Below, piece by piece: positions 1-6,671 of a stretch of 6,825 nucleotides of DNA (within the stretch, counting starts at the first letter, position 1; every line of letters begins with the position of its first letter). The notes beneath the pieces are model-generated. The model made no database searches. It was not told the DNA's origin and saw only the letters and a list, made by a program, of their open reading frames with translations. The position numbers and the translations under genes were made by a program. Origin of the DNA: Promethearchaeota archaeon (GTDB lineage Archaea; Asgardarchaeota; Lokiarchaeia; Sigynarchaeales; SOKP01); assembly GCA_016839425.1 (NCBI GenBank), contig JAEOUI010000216.1:1-6825 (forward strand). Direction: 5' to 3'.

Positions 1-689
1 ATTTCAGATATTTCAGATAGATTTTGAATGTTATTACGAAATTCAGATTTCCATCCCCTTACTTCGAATTCTACATCAGATAAATCTAATTCAACGACTC
101 GAGCGTTTCTTAATTCATAGTGAACGCTAAAAAACCTTTTTTTAAGGGAACATATTGCCCTGTAGTTCAAATAAATATCAGCGAGTTCTTCTGTTGAACA
201 TTCTTTCACGCTTTGCGATTTTAGTATTATTTTCAACTGATTTTTAAATAAATTACGAAACATCATGTTTTTTCCTGAAATGAGCTTTGTTTTTCTAATT
301 TTTTTTATTTCTTGATTCAAAAATACTTTAGCAATATCATCTCCAATCAATTGCACTATATCAACTAGAATCATCAAGCACGGAATGTTGGTTTCGTGCT
401 GGAACGCCCATTTAATTAAGGAAAGAGCGTCTTGTGAAAATCTATCTCTAACAATCTTTAACGCGCACAATCTTATATCGTGGTTAGACTCCGATACATA
501 AAGGTTCTCAAGGAATTTAAAAGAGATCTTGGCTTGTTTTCCCATCTTTTTCAAGAATTTAAGGCTTACGAGCCTAATAGTTTCGTTTTCTCCTTGTTCG
601 ACTAATGAAACAAGTAGGCGAGCCGCGTAAGCGGGAGAGATATTATTGTTACTAAAGTCGTGATAGATATTTTCCGGTGAATACACCAT
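1..689 (-). CDS. HEAT-like repeat protein, partial (C-terminus off the left edge), paralogue of the next gene
   Basis: This frame is open from an ATG at 689 to the left edge: 229 full codons plus two bases, with no stop. The in-frame stop upstream is at 731-729, and no ATG, GTG or TTG lies between it and 689. A GTG follows directly as codon 2. The product has no signal peptide or membrane segment. Residues about 10-130 form amphipathic helices typical of HEAT/ARM-type solenoids. Residues 187-204 (FSVHYELRNARVVELDLS) closely match residues 185-203 of the neighbouring protein, and the 'HETN' at 98-101 matches 'NETN' at 100-103 there. By analogy the missing C-terminus should carry leucine-rich repeats; the last residues (NLSEISE) are compatible with one beginning. 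Its function is unknown. A scaffold or protein-binding role is inferred from the repeat architecture only. No SD is visible, and a TATA-like box 20-27 bases upstream suggests leaderless transcription. Confidence 0.85.
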   Translation of the reverse strand, partial: MVYSPENIYHDFSNNNISPAYAARLLVSLVEQGENETIRLVSLKFLKKMGKQAKISFKFLENLYVSESNHDIRLCALKIVRDRFSQDALSLIKWAFQHETNIPCLMILVDIVQLIGDDIAKVFLNQEIKKIRKTKLISGKNMMFRNLFKNQLKIILKSQSVKECSTEELADIYLNYRAICSLKKRFFSVHYELRNARVVELDLSDVEFEVRGWKSEFRNNIQNLSEISE

Positions 690-707
690 TATTAAATTAA
701 TAAACCA

Positions 708-715
708 CTTATAAG
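708..715 (-). promoter_or_regulatory. TATA-like box for the left-edge HEAT-like gene
   Basis: On the minus strand this reads CTTATAAG. It is centred about 22-23 bases upstream of the ATG at 689, where an archaeal TATA box would sit for a leaderless or nearly leaderless transcript. It lies in the 55-base gap between the two paralogues. That gap also holds a short T5 run (740-736) just after the upstream gene's stop, so the two genes may be separate transcripts. The assignment is by position and AT-rich sequence alone. Confidence 0.4.
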
Positions 716-744
716 ATATTTTTATCGATTATGACAAAAATGGA

Positions 745-1686
745 CTATATAAATTGATAGTTTTTAATCACTTCAATATCTCCAAATACTCCCTCGTCTA
801 ATAATTCTACGACATCGTTGCCACTCAAGTTTAAAGACCTTAGGTCCTTTAAATTTTTTAAAACTTTAATATCTTCAATGGGTTCTATTTTATTATTGGC
901 TATATTAAGTTTTATTAAATTATTAAGATTTTCCAAGCCGTTTAGATCAGTTACTTGGTTGTTTGATATGTTGAGGGATTTTAAATGCTTTAGATTAGAC
1001 AACCCAAGGATTTCTGAAATACATTTAATGAATTTTGGATCCTGATGAACCCAGAGCGTCATATTCCATCTTATTTCTGAAAGGTCCAATTCAATCACAA
1101 AAGCATCTTCTAATTCATATCTGACGATAGAAAATTTATCCACGAGTGCTTCAATCGTGATATAATTTACAAGAATATCTGCTGTATCAATATTTTTTAT
1201 ATTGCTTTCTTTAACCAACTTTTTTATGGCTTTCTGATAATTTAAAAATTGGTTTTGTAATTCCCTACTTTCGTATTCTTTTTCGCACTTTAGCATTAGC
1301 GTGGCAAATAACGAGCCTCTAGCATCTTCTTGGTGAAGTTCTGACAATAATAGAATAGATTCGACCAAAATATCGTAATTTGTTTCATTATGGATTAACC
1401 AATCCAAGGATTTTATAGCTCGAAAGGAAAAGATGGATTTTAAAGCGCGAGCAGAAGCGATTCTCACAGCAGTATTATTATCGGAGAGCAAAAGATTCTC
1501 TAAGATAAAAAATATTTTTTTATCGTCACTCATTGCGATTTTCTCCATGCATTGAACGCATTTAACCCTAATTTCTTGAACAAGACAATTATCTACGATG
1601 GATTCAAGCAAGTTAAGAGTCGTGTTTCTATCTACATTTCCTTCTTGATATTTGCGATATATTAAGTCGGGATTGTAATTTGTCAT
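745..1686 (-). CDS. HEAT-like plus leucine-rich-repeat protein (hypothetical)
   Basis: A 313-residue soluble protein with no signal peptide or membrane segment. Residues about 20-160 are helical repeats resembling HEAT/ARM solenoids, for example helix pairs around 36-52, 57-85 and 88-116. Residues about 197-205 (VIELDLSEI) look like a first degenerate LRR strand. Clear SDS22-like leucine-rich repeats follow at about 235-257 (LKSLNISNNQVTDLNGLENL), 258-282 (LIKLNIANNKIEPIEDIKVL) and 283-296 (LRSLNLSGNDVVEL). Both repeat types usually mediate protein-protein contacts, so a scaffold or adaptor role is inferred; no catalytic domain is visible. The start is the ATG at 1686, which has no SD but has a TATA-like box 25-31 bases upstream, fitting leaderless expression. 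The gene is followed after 55 bases by a paralogue in the same orientation. I do not recognise a named family. Confidence 0.9.
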   Translation of the reverse strand: MTNYNPDLIYRKYQEGNVDRNTTLNLLESIVDNCLVQEIRVKCVQCMEKIAMSDDKKIFFILENLLLSDNNTAVRIASARALKSIFSFRAIKSLDWLIHNETNYDILVESILLLSELHQEDARGSLFATLMLKCEKEYESRELQNQFLNYQKAIKKLVKESNIKNIDTADILVNYITIEALVDKFSIVRYELEDAFVIELDLSEIRWNMTLWVHQDPKFIKCISEILGLSNLKHLKSLNISNNQVTDLNGLENLNNLIKLNIANNKIEPIEDIKVLKNLKDLRSLNLSGNDVVELLDEGVFGDIEVIKNYQFI

Positions 1687-1693
1687 TACATTA

Positions 1694-1716
1694 TTTTAAG
1701 CACAGATTGCTTAAAA
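1694..1716. promoter_or_regulatory. Inverted repeat overlapping the HEAT-LRR gene promoter
   Basis: A perfect 8-bp inverted repeat, TTTTAAGC (1694-1701) and GCTTAAAA (1709-1716), with a 7-base spacer. The right arm overlaps the minus-strand TATA-like TTTTTAA at 1717-1711, which lies 25-31 bases upstream of the ATG at 1686. A regulator bound here would cover both the TATA box and the likely transcription start. The repeat is read directly; the operator role is inference, and AT-rich repeats of this size can arise by chance. Confidence 0.4.
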
Positions 1717-1749
1717 ACATCACATTGCAATTTAGTGAATGGGGAGGCG

Positions 1750-1773
1750 TTTATTATCAATTTTAATAATAAA
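1750..1773. repeat. AT-only inverted repeat in the 123-base intergenic region
   Basis: TTTATTAT (1750-1757) and ATAATAAA (1766-1773) form a perfect 8-bp stem with an 8-base loop. It sits about 37 bases after the stop of the zinc-ribbon gene and about 64 bases before the start of the HEAT-LRR gene. It could be a weak hairpin backing up the T8 terminator, but the stem contains no G-C pair, so stability is low. No other gene is visible between 1687 and 1809. Confidence 0.3.
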
Positions 1774-1801
1774 TAAATCTAAAATGAAAGTAGTGTATTT
1801 T

Positions 1802-1809
1802 AAAAAAAA
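1802..1809 (-). terminator. T8 tract immediately after the zinc-ribbon gene stop
   Basis: Eight consecutive T on the minus strand directly follow the TGA stop at 1812-1810. Archaeal RNA polymerase terminates at oligo-T tracts without needing a hairpin, so this is a plausible intrinsic terminator separating the zinc-ribbon gene from the HEAT-LRR genes downstream. Confidence 0.6.
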
Positions 1810-2965
1810 TCAAGTAAATTCCCTGGATTCCTTGAACTTATTCGCCATTGTCGTCTTGAGTTGATTAAATGGTTTTAAATTACCCGAGAAAGGATGTTTA
1901 ATAGCGCTTTTGAAAAATGGTTCCAATAGAGTTTCCATCTTTTCTAACTTGCCTAAATTTCCTTCTGAAAGGAATGAAGCGTAATATTCGTTTTGCATTT
2001 TTCTAAATGTGAGGAAACGATAGTTCTGAAAACCTAGTTTTACGGCAATCCACCTAGGGGTCGCTCCAGTATTTCCTAGTGTATTGGCCGCGATAGCTTC
2101 GATTTTTGCCGTGAGCATGGATTCCTTCATTTCTAGGATTTCCTCTGGATTATCGAAAGCACCAGGAGCATCGACATGAAGTTCGTTTCCCAGTAGCAAC
2201 GAGATAACACCAATGGAACGGGAAGATAACCCAAAATAATGAACCTTGAGTTTGTTTTCGACATAAGGGATCTCTTGGTCAGAAAATACATCTTGAATCT
2301 TTCTGTATTCTCTAAGAATAAATTTAATGATGCTATTGAATTTAAGAGTTATTTGATGCTTTTCGTATTTTGTAAGTTCATCAATATTTTTATCTCGAAC
2401 AAGATCGATGAAATATTTATGCATCTGTTCTAAAATCCAAGAAGCTTTTTTGTCTGGAAAAACACCATATACGAGAAATATGATATCGTCTTTGACGAGA
2501 AATATTATTTTTTCAGGCTCGTGAGTTTTTTCAGATATAAGCGCCATTTTATCGAGTACTCCTCCTAAAATACTAGTTGCAATAAAATCTAGATTGTTTG
2601 TAAGTTCTAAAAAATAAATATATGTATCGTTGTTATGATATAATTGTGTTCGGCTTATAGAAGTAATACCAAGAAGTTTAATATATTCGTTTTTTGATAG
2701 TTCTATAAAATCTGATTCGATGTTAATGTCCGCCTTACGTTCTTTAACGCGAACCCTGCCCTGTAATTTATCAGCTATGCTAGAATTATTTTTTTCAATC
2801 TTTTGCGCGGATTCCAACTTTTCTTGAGCTAGACCGTAAAGATCAGATAAATAATTATTACATCTTGGACATCTTTTGTTTTTCGGAAACGGTCTTACAA
2901 CATTGTATCCACAAGATTTACATGGTATTGAATCTTTCTGAAAAAAACTTGAAATGATAACTCAT
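1810..2965 (-). CDS. Zinc-ribbon hypothetical protein, reading frame broken at a T7 run
   Basis: From 2961 to 1810 one frame is open, but it contains no ATG, GTG or TTG before a TTG at 2817. The stretch before that TTG encodes an intact zinc ribbon: CKSC (TGT codons at 2922 and 2913) and CPRC (2871 and 2862), 13 residues apart. An ATG at 2965 lies one frame away and reads MSYHFKFF before diverging at seven T (2947-2941). With one T removed it joins the ribbon frame to give about 384 residues, with ligands C15, C18, C32 and C35. After the ribbon come a charged linker, a mixed alpha/beta region at about 85-190 and a mainly helical remainder to the stop. I do not recognise the family. The part around 'FLVYGVFPDKKASWILEQM' is only faintly reminiscent of longin-type folds. 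The frame break could be a sequencing error, a real mutation or slippage. A TTG start at 2817 would discard the ribbon. The gene is probably expressed from its own promoter, 64 bases after hisC. Confidence 0.75.
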
Positions 2966-2981
2966 CTTGCCTTAGAAATTA

Positions 2982-2999
2982 ATATATAAGAAATATAGG
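2982..2999 (-). promoter_or_regulatory. TATA-like region of the zinc-ribbon gene
   Basis: Two overlapping candidates occur on the minus strand: CCTATATTT at 2999-2991, about 26-34 bases upstream of the ATG at 2965, and TTATATAT at 2989-2982, about 17-24 bases upstream. Either supports a very short or absent leader and so favours the ATG at 2965 over the TTG at 2817 as the natural start. No SD precedes the ATG. The assignment is by position only. Confidence 0.4.
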
Positions 3000-3014
3000 T
3001 TTAAAAGTTTTAAA
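3000..3014. repeat. 15-base AT palindrome between hisC and the zinc-ribbon gene
   Basis: TTTAAAA (3000-3006), a central G, then TTTTAAA (3008-3014): a perfect 7-bp inverted repeat around one base. It lies just upstream of the TATA-like region of the zinc-ribbon gene and 16 bases past the hisC stop. It could be a regulator site, or simply composition-driven in such AT-rich DNA. Confidence 0.3.
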
Positions 3015-3029
3015 TATTTATATTCAGTA

Positions 3030-4118
3030 TTATAAATACTCTGACGCTATCTCTTTGAAAGCTTCAAGAAACATGTCGTTTTCCTCTTTTGTTCCAATGG
3101 AAACCCTCAAATAATTGTAAAGACCCGTCTTGCTGAAATGTCGAACTAAAATTTTTTTCTTTTCCTTTAAATCCCATAAGAATTTCAATGTAATGGACTT
3201 GTCGTCAAATTTTACAAGAACGAAATTTGCATCTGAGGGAAGAACACTTACTCCATCGTAAGAATTCAATTCTTCTGTTAATCGCTTTCTTTCTGATACG
3301 ATGATCTTGTTTTGTTCTATTAGCTTTTTTCTGTGCTTTATACACGAAATCGCTGCTACTTGGGCGAGCATATTAGCATTATAGGGTAATTTCACATTAT
3401 TCATGAGTTTGATGATTTCTTTATCGGCTAAAGCGTACCCAAAGCGTAAGGAAGCCAAGGAAAATGTCTTGGAAAAAGTCCGAGCGACTATTAGATTTTT
3501 TGCCTGTTTTAACAAGGGTAAACTCGTCTGTTCAGAGAAATCGGCGTAAGTCTCGTCTACAACCACGATACCAGGAAATTTGTTACAGATTTTTAATATT
3601 GAGGAATTGTCGAACGATTTGCCATTAGGATTATTCGGTGAATTGATGAACATGACTTTACCTTTTGCGTTATATGCGGGTTCGGGTAGTGAAAAATCTT
3701 CGTTGAGCTTAATTTCGTTAACTTTTGCGCCATATAACGAAGCGAGCACGCTATACATTCCGTAAGAGGGATAAAAAAATACGACTTCATCGCCAGGATC
3801 AACGAATACTTTAAAAATAGTATCCAAAACCTCATCGCAACCATTACCAATAAAAACAGTGTTTCGATCTGTTAAGGTGTCTTTTTCGATTAACAACGCT
3901 GATACAATTAACTTTCTCACTTCAAACGCAGTTGGATCGGGATATTTTCTTAATCTATCGTCAATGGCACTTTTAATATCCTCAAGAATTTCTGGAAGCG
4001 GAGGAAAAGCGTTTTCGTTAGTATTTAATTTAATCCATCCATCCCCAGTTGGTTGTTCACCAGGTTCATAAGGAGAATATTTTTTTAATGGTTCTCTAAT
4101 TAAATTGTTTAAATCCAT
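3030..4118 (-). CDS. hisC: Histidinol-phosphate aminotransferase
   Basis: A PLP-dependent class I/II (fold type I) aminotransferase that converts imidazole-acetol phosphate plus glutamate to histidinol phosphate, in the cytoplasm. Numbering here counts from the in-frame GTG at 4127. The substrate-loop motif KLNTNENAF is at 33-41, GNG at 94-96, the Asn-containing SPNNPNG at 163-169, and DETYADF (Asp contacting the PLP pyridine nitrogen) at 191-197. The Schiff-base lysine is K220 in TFSKTFSLASLRFGY, and the substrate-carboxylate arginine is R341 in YLRVSIG. The length of 362-365 residues is normal for HisC. I prefer the ATG at 4118 as the start; the GTG at 4127 would add only three residues, and neither has a good SD. 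The gene follows hisD after a 60-base gap, longer than the hisG-hisD spacing, so a secondary internal promoter is possible. It ends in TAA at 3030-3032. Confidence 0.95.
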   Translation of the reverse strand: MDLNNLIREPLKKYSPYEPGEQPTGDGWIKLNTNENAFPPLPEILEDIKSAIDDRLRKYPDPTAFEVRKLIVSALLIEKDTLTDRNTVFIGNGCDEVLDTIFKVFVDPGDEVVFFYPSYGMYSVLASLYGAKVNEIKLNEDFSLPEPAYNAKGKVMFINSPNNPNGKSFDNSSILKICNKFPGIVVVDETYADFSEQTSLPLLKQAKNLIVARTFSKTFSLASLRFGYALADKEIIKLMNNVKLPYNANMLAQVAAISCIKHRKKLIEQNKIIVSERKRLTEELNSYDGVSVLPSDANFVLVKFDDKSITLKFLWDLKEKKKILVRHFSKTGLYNYLRVSIGTKEENDMFLEAFKEIASEYL

Positions 4119-4178
4119 TTTACGCACTCTTTTTTATGACTAATAATAATAAGTTATATTAGATTCTAATTTAAGTTT

Positions 4179-5501
4179 TCACTTCGATTTTACCGAATCG
4201 TCATCCTTGAGTCGCTCTTCAATAGATTCTTTGTGGCCAACCAATCCTTCAAATTGAGCAAGTATTGTCGCTGAAGCGCTCAATTGCTTTAGACCTTCCT
4301 TATCGCACTCTAAAACATCAATTATTTTTAAAAATTCGAGGGTATTTAATCCTGAATATTTTTTAGCATTTCCGCCTGTAGGGAGCACGTGATTCGTACC
4401 CGCAGAATAATCCCCTAATGGCACTGGTGAATATGGCCCTAAGAAAATCGCTCCAGCATTGACGATTTTCTCAAGTAAAGAGCGAGGTTTTTGTGTCATT
4501 ATTTGTAAGTGCTCGGGAGCAATGATATTGCTAATTCGCACGCAATCGTCTAAATCTCGGGCCTTAATTAAAAGAGAATTGTTTTTCAAGGCAGATTCAA
4601 TTATTTGTTTTCTTTCAGAGCGTTGGACTATTGGTACTATATTTTGATTGAAGTTTTCAAGGAGCTCAGAAGAAGTTGAAACAACGATACCAATATTATC
4701 AGGATCGTGTTCTACCTGAGATATAAGATCTAACATCACATAATCGATATTTGTGGTTTTGTCTGCAATGATTAAGATTTCTGAAGGTCCTGCGGGCGTG
4801 TCAATGGCAACGACATTTGAAACGAGTTGCTTGCAGGCATTAACCCATTTATTTCCAGGGCCAACGATTTTTTGAACGGAAGGGATGGTATCGGACCCAT
4901 AGGCCATTGCGGCGATGGCTTGAGCGCCTCCTACCTTGTAAATCCTTTTTATACCGAACTCGTTAGCGGCAACGAGAATGGCAGGCGAAACATTACCATC
5001 TAGCTGAGGCGGGGAGCAAAGAACGATTTCTTTTACACCCGCTACTAAAGCTGGACTTGCCGTCATTAAAACCGTGCTCGGATATACGGCTCTACCCCCA
5101 GGGACATAAATTCCTACAGACTCTATAGGACGATAGATCTGTCCTGCATTGATTCCATTATCAATAGTGATAGACCAATCGTCTCTTTTTTGAGCTTGAT
5201 GAAAAGTAATAAGATTTTTTTTAGCCGCTTGAATAGCTCCTATTAAAGATTGATCAACTAATTCATAAGCTTCGGAAATTTCTTCTTTCCTAACGAGTAT
5301 CTCGGTGGATTTTAATTTTACTTTATCAAATTTCGTTGTATAAGATAAAATAGCACGATCTCCTTCTTGTTTCACGCGGGCAATTATTTCTTCTACATCA
5401 GATTTAATCTCATCTATCTGTAGAATCGTGCGTGGGATGTAATTGGAAATCGTTTGTTCTGAAATATCTTCAGAAGATACTATTTTTAAGAAATTCACCA
5501 C
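4179..5501 (-). CDS. hisD: Histidinol dehydrogenase
   Basis: This zinc- and NAD-dependent enzyme carries out the last two oxidations of histidine synthesis, L-histidinol to L-histidinal to L-histidine. The 440 residues match the family length and all key elements are present. GIYVPGGRAVYPSTVLM (130-146) and KVGGAQAIAAMAYG (189-202) are family blocks, as is VGPGNKWV (213-220). SQVEHD supplies the zinc ligands Q262 and H265, and APEH supplies the catalytic pair E330/H331. PLGDYSAGTNH gives D364 and H371, and GLVGH gives H423, aligning with the remaining zinc ligand of the E. coli enzyme. The start is GTG at 5501, followed directly by a second GTG at 5498 that could serve equally. A weak GGAAG purine stretch precedes it. 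Only 11 bases separate it from the hisG stop, so the two are almost certainly co-transcribed. A highly charged tail (431-440) follows the conserved core. Confidence 0.97.
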   Translation of the reverse strand: MVNFLKIVSSEDISEQTISNYIPRTILQIDEIKSDVEEIIARVKQEGDRAILSYTTKFDKVKLKSTEILVRKEEISEAYELVDQSLIGAIQAAKKNLITFHQAQKRDDWSITIDNGINAGQIYRPIESVGIYVPGGRAVYPSTVLMTASPALVAGVKEIVLCSPPQLDGNVSPAILVAANEFGIKRIYKVGGAQAIAAMAYGSDTIPSVQKIVGPGNKWVNACKQLVSNVVAIDTPAGPSEILIIADKTTNIDYVMLDLISQVEHDPDNIGIVVSTSSELLENFNQNIVPIVQRSERKQIIESALKNNSLLIKARDLDDCVRISNIIAPEHLQIMTQKPRSLLEKIVNAGAIFLGPYSPVPLGDYSAGTNHVLPTGGNAKKYSGLNTLEFLKIIDVLECDKEGLKQLSASATILAQFEGLVGHKESIEERLKDDDSVKSK

Positions 5502-5512
5502 TTCCAGAGCGT

Positions 5513-6502
5513 TTATATTTGTTCTAAAGGCAAGATTTGCCGAGGCTCGTGTACGACTAATCCTTGAGCGAATTTCCGCAAGAGAGGGATAAGACTAAGA
5601 AAATCTTCCTTTTTAATGATGGTATTTATAGCACACCAACCATTTGAATCGTCTCCGGCAAGTTTTGAAATTGTTGGTCGCTTTAAGGCAGGCAAATTAG
5701 TTAAGATCTTATCTAAGTTTTCGCGCTTGACATTAAGAAAGATATGAAGCTTTTTTGACGCCTCAATGACGCCCATCAAAAGCACTTTCAAATCCTTGAT
5801 TTTTTCTCTCTTCCATTCGTCTTTTAAGGCATTCTTGTTTGCTATGAGTACAGCAGTAGATGTGTCAATGACATCAACGATTTTTAAATTATTGGCCCTA
5901 ATCGTTGAACCAGTTGATGTGTTATCAATGATGACATCTACTTCTTCGGGTGGTTTTGCCTCGGTGGCACCAAACGATAGAAAGATCTTTACTTTCTCGT
6001 TTTCTCCCCACGATTTCCACGGAGTAATGACTAAGGGAGGTTTATTTCCATATAATTTCTTGTATGTCTCGTTATTTTGAATGTAATTAAGCGATAAAGT
6101 AAGATATTCAGTTGAGAACCTCAAGACTTTATTGTCTTCGGAAAATTTCTTTAGTACATCGTCCAGCGATTTGACATAATCCCATGTGTTTGGAACACAA
6201 AATACAATCTTAACTCCTCCGATTTCCAAGTCTAAAATTACTTCAACATCTGCGTTTGTCTCTTTAACCCAATCGATCCCCGAAATACCCAAATCAAACT
6301 CGTCTTCACCCATCAAATAATTAGGAATTTCTTGAGGCCTTAATAGCTTGATATAAATCTCTGGATCTCCAATAGTGGGTTTATAATCTCGACTTGATGA
6401 AAAATTGAGCTTCAAACCTGCTTGCTTGAAAAAATCAGATACTACATCTTGCAAACTACCTTTTGGAATGGTCAATTTTAAAAGTTTGTTATTTATTGAC
6501 AA
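5513..6502 (-). CDS. hisG: ATP phosphoribosyltransferase, long form
   Basis: This enzyme catalyses the first committed step of histidine synthesis, ATP plus PRPP to phosphoribosyl-ATP and pyrophosphate. The N-terminal LTIPKGSL (10-17), FDLGISGIDWVKE (69-81) and the PRPP-binding signature DNTSTGSTIRANNL (193-206) identify HisG. Residues about 235-329 form the extra C-terminal ACT-like domain, with PALKRPTISKL and GWCAINTIIKKED. In the long form this domain binds histidine and gives feedback inhibition, and such enzymes do not need HisZ. The length of 329 residues is at the long end for the family. The start is TTG at 6502: the frame has a stop just upstream (TAG) and no ATG or GTG between. A second TTG (codon 10, 6475) would cut into the conserved first strand, so 6502 is preferred. 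It heads the hisG-hisD-hisC run, with a TATA-like box 19-27 bases upstream and no SD. Confidence 0.96.
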   Translation of the reverse strand: MSINNKLLKLTIPKGSLQDVVSDFFKQAGLKLNFSSSRDYKPTIGDPEIYIKLLRPQEIPNYLMGEDEFDLGISGIDWVKETNADVEVILDLEIGGVKIVFCVPNTWDYVKSLDDVLKKFSEDNKVLRFSTEYLTLSLNYIQNNETYKKLYGNKPPLVITPWKSWGENEKVKIFLSFGATEAKPPEEVDVIIDNTSTGSTIRANNLKIVDVIDTSTAVLIANKNALKDEWKREKIKDLKVLLMGVIEASKKLHIFLNVKRENLDKILTNLPALKRPTISKLAGDDSNGWCAINTIIKKEDFLSLIPLLRKFAQGLVVHEPRQILPLEQI

Positions 6503-6520
6503 TCTATATCGTCTAGTATC

Positions 6521-6529
6521 TATTTTTAA
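6521..6529 (-). promoter_or_regulatory. TATA-like box of the his cluster
   Basis: On the minus strand this reads TTAAAAATA, 19-27 bases upstream of the TTG start of hisG. The spacing fits a leaderless archaeal transcript and agrees with the lack of an SD before hisG. The surrounding DNA is very AT-rich, so sequence alone is weak evidence; position is the main support. Confidence 0.4.
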
Positions 6530-6538
6530 TTATTATTA

Positions 6539-6558
6539 ATTTGTAAAATCGTACAAAT
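6539..6558. promoter_or_regulatory. Candidate operator upstream of hisG (20-bp interrupted palindrome)
   Basis: ATTTGTA (6539-6545) and TACAAAT (6552-6558) form a perfect 7-bp inverted repeat around a 6-base spacer, AAATCG. The two half-sites are spaced for binding on one DNA face by a homodimer. It lies about 10 bases upstream of the proposed hisG TATA-like box, where a dimeric HTH regulator (for example Lrp/AsnC-type) could activate or repress. The repeat is directly visible. Its regulatory role and the identity of any regulator are inference. Confidence 0.45.
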
Positions 6559-6671
6559 ATTTTGAAATTTTTGATTTTTCCTTAAAATCCATTTACTCAT
6601 TACTATTGGTGGAAAACACTAATTTTTAAAAAGCTTTAATCTACTAATATTATATATCAAATAAATTAGAA

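Noticed and set aside
1..18. Perfect tandem 9-base repeat (ATTTCAGAT twice) at the left edge.
   Set aside because: It lies in coding sequence and corresponds to a SEI-SEI-like protein repeat, compatible with the start of leucine-rich repeats. Two copies do not make a notable DNA repeat.
818..1045. Plus-strand frame antisense to the LRR region of the HEAT-LRR gene.
   Set aside because: Its regular Leu/Phe/Ser pattern is what antisense LRR codons produce. It has no initiation signals of its own.
1..1686. The idea that the paired HEAT-LRR genes are an NLR-like immune or toxin system.
   Set aside because: No NTPase domain, effector domain, nuclease or toxin is visible in either gene, and no mobile-element or defence gene lies nearby.
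2820..2965. The idea that the zinc-ribbon gene is a transcription factor B (TFB).
   Set aside because: Only the CxxC...CxxC ribbon is shared. The conserved B-finger and the two cyclin-fold repeats are absent from the rest of the protein.
3027..3039. GTATT-ATA-AATAC hairpin across the hisC stop, considered as a terminator.
   Set aside because: The 5-bp AT-rich stem with a 3-base loop is too weak, overlaps the coding end, and no T run follows it on the minus strand.
3593..3850. 85-codon minus-strand frame inside hisC.
   Set aside because: It is an out-of-frame shadow of hisC, which has catalytic motifs on both sides in one continuous frame.
5766..6080. Open frame of 104 codons on the plus strand.
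   Set aside because: It lies entirely antisense to hisG, whose motifs (including the PRPP-binding signature) are coded across the same bases. It has no SD or promoter and the product is low-complexity Ser/Phe-rich.
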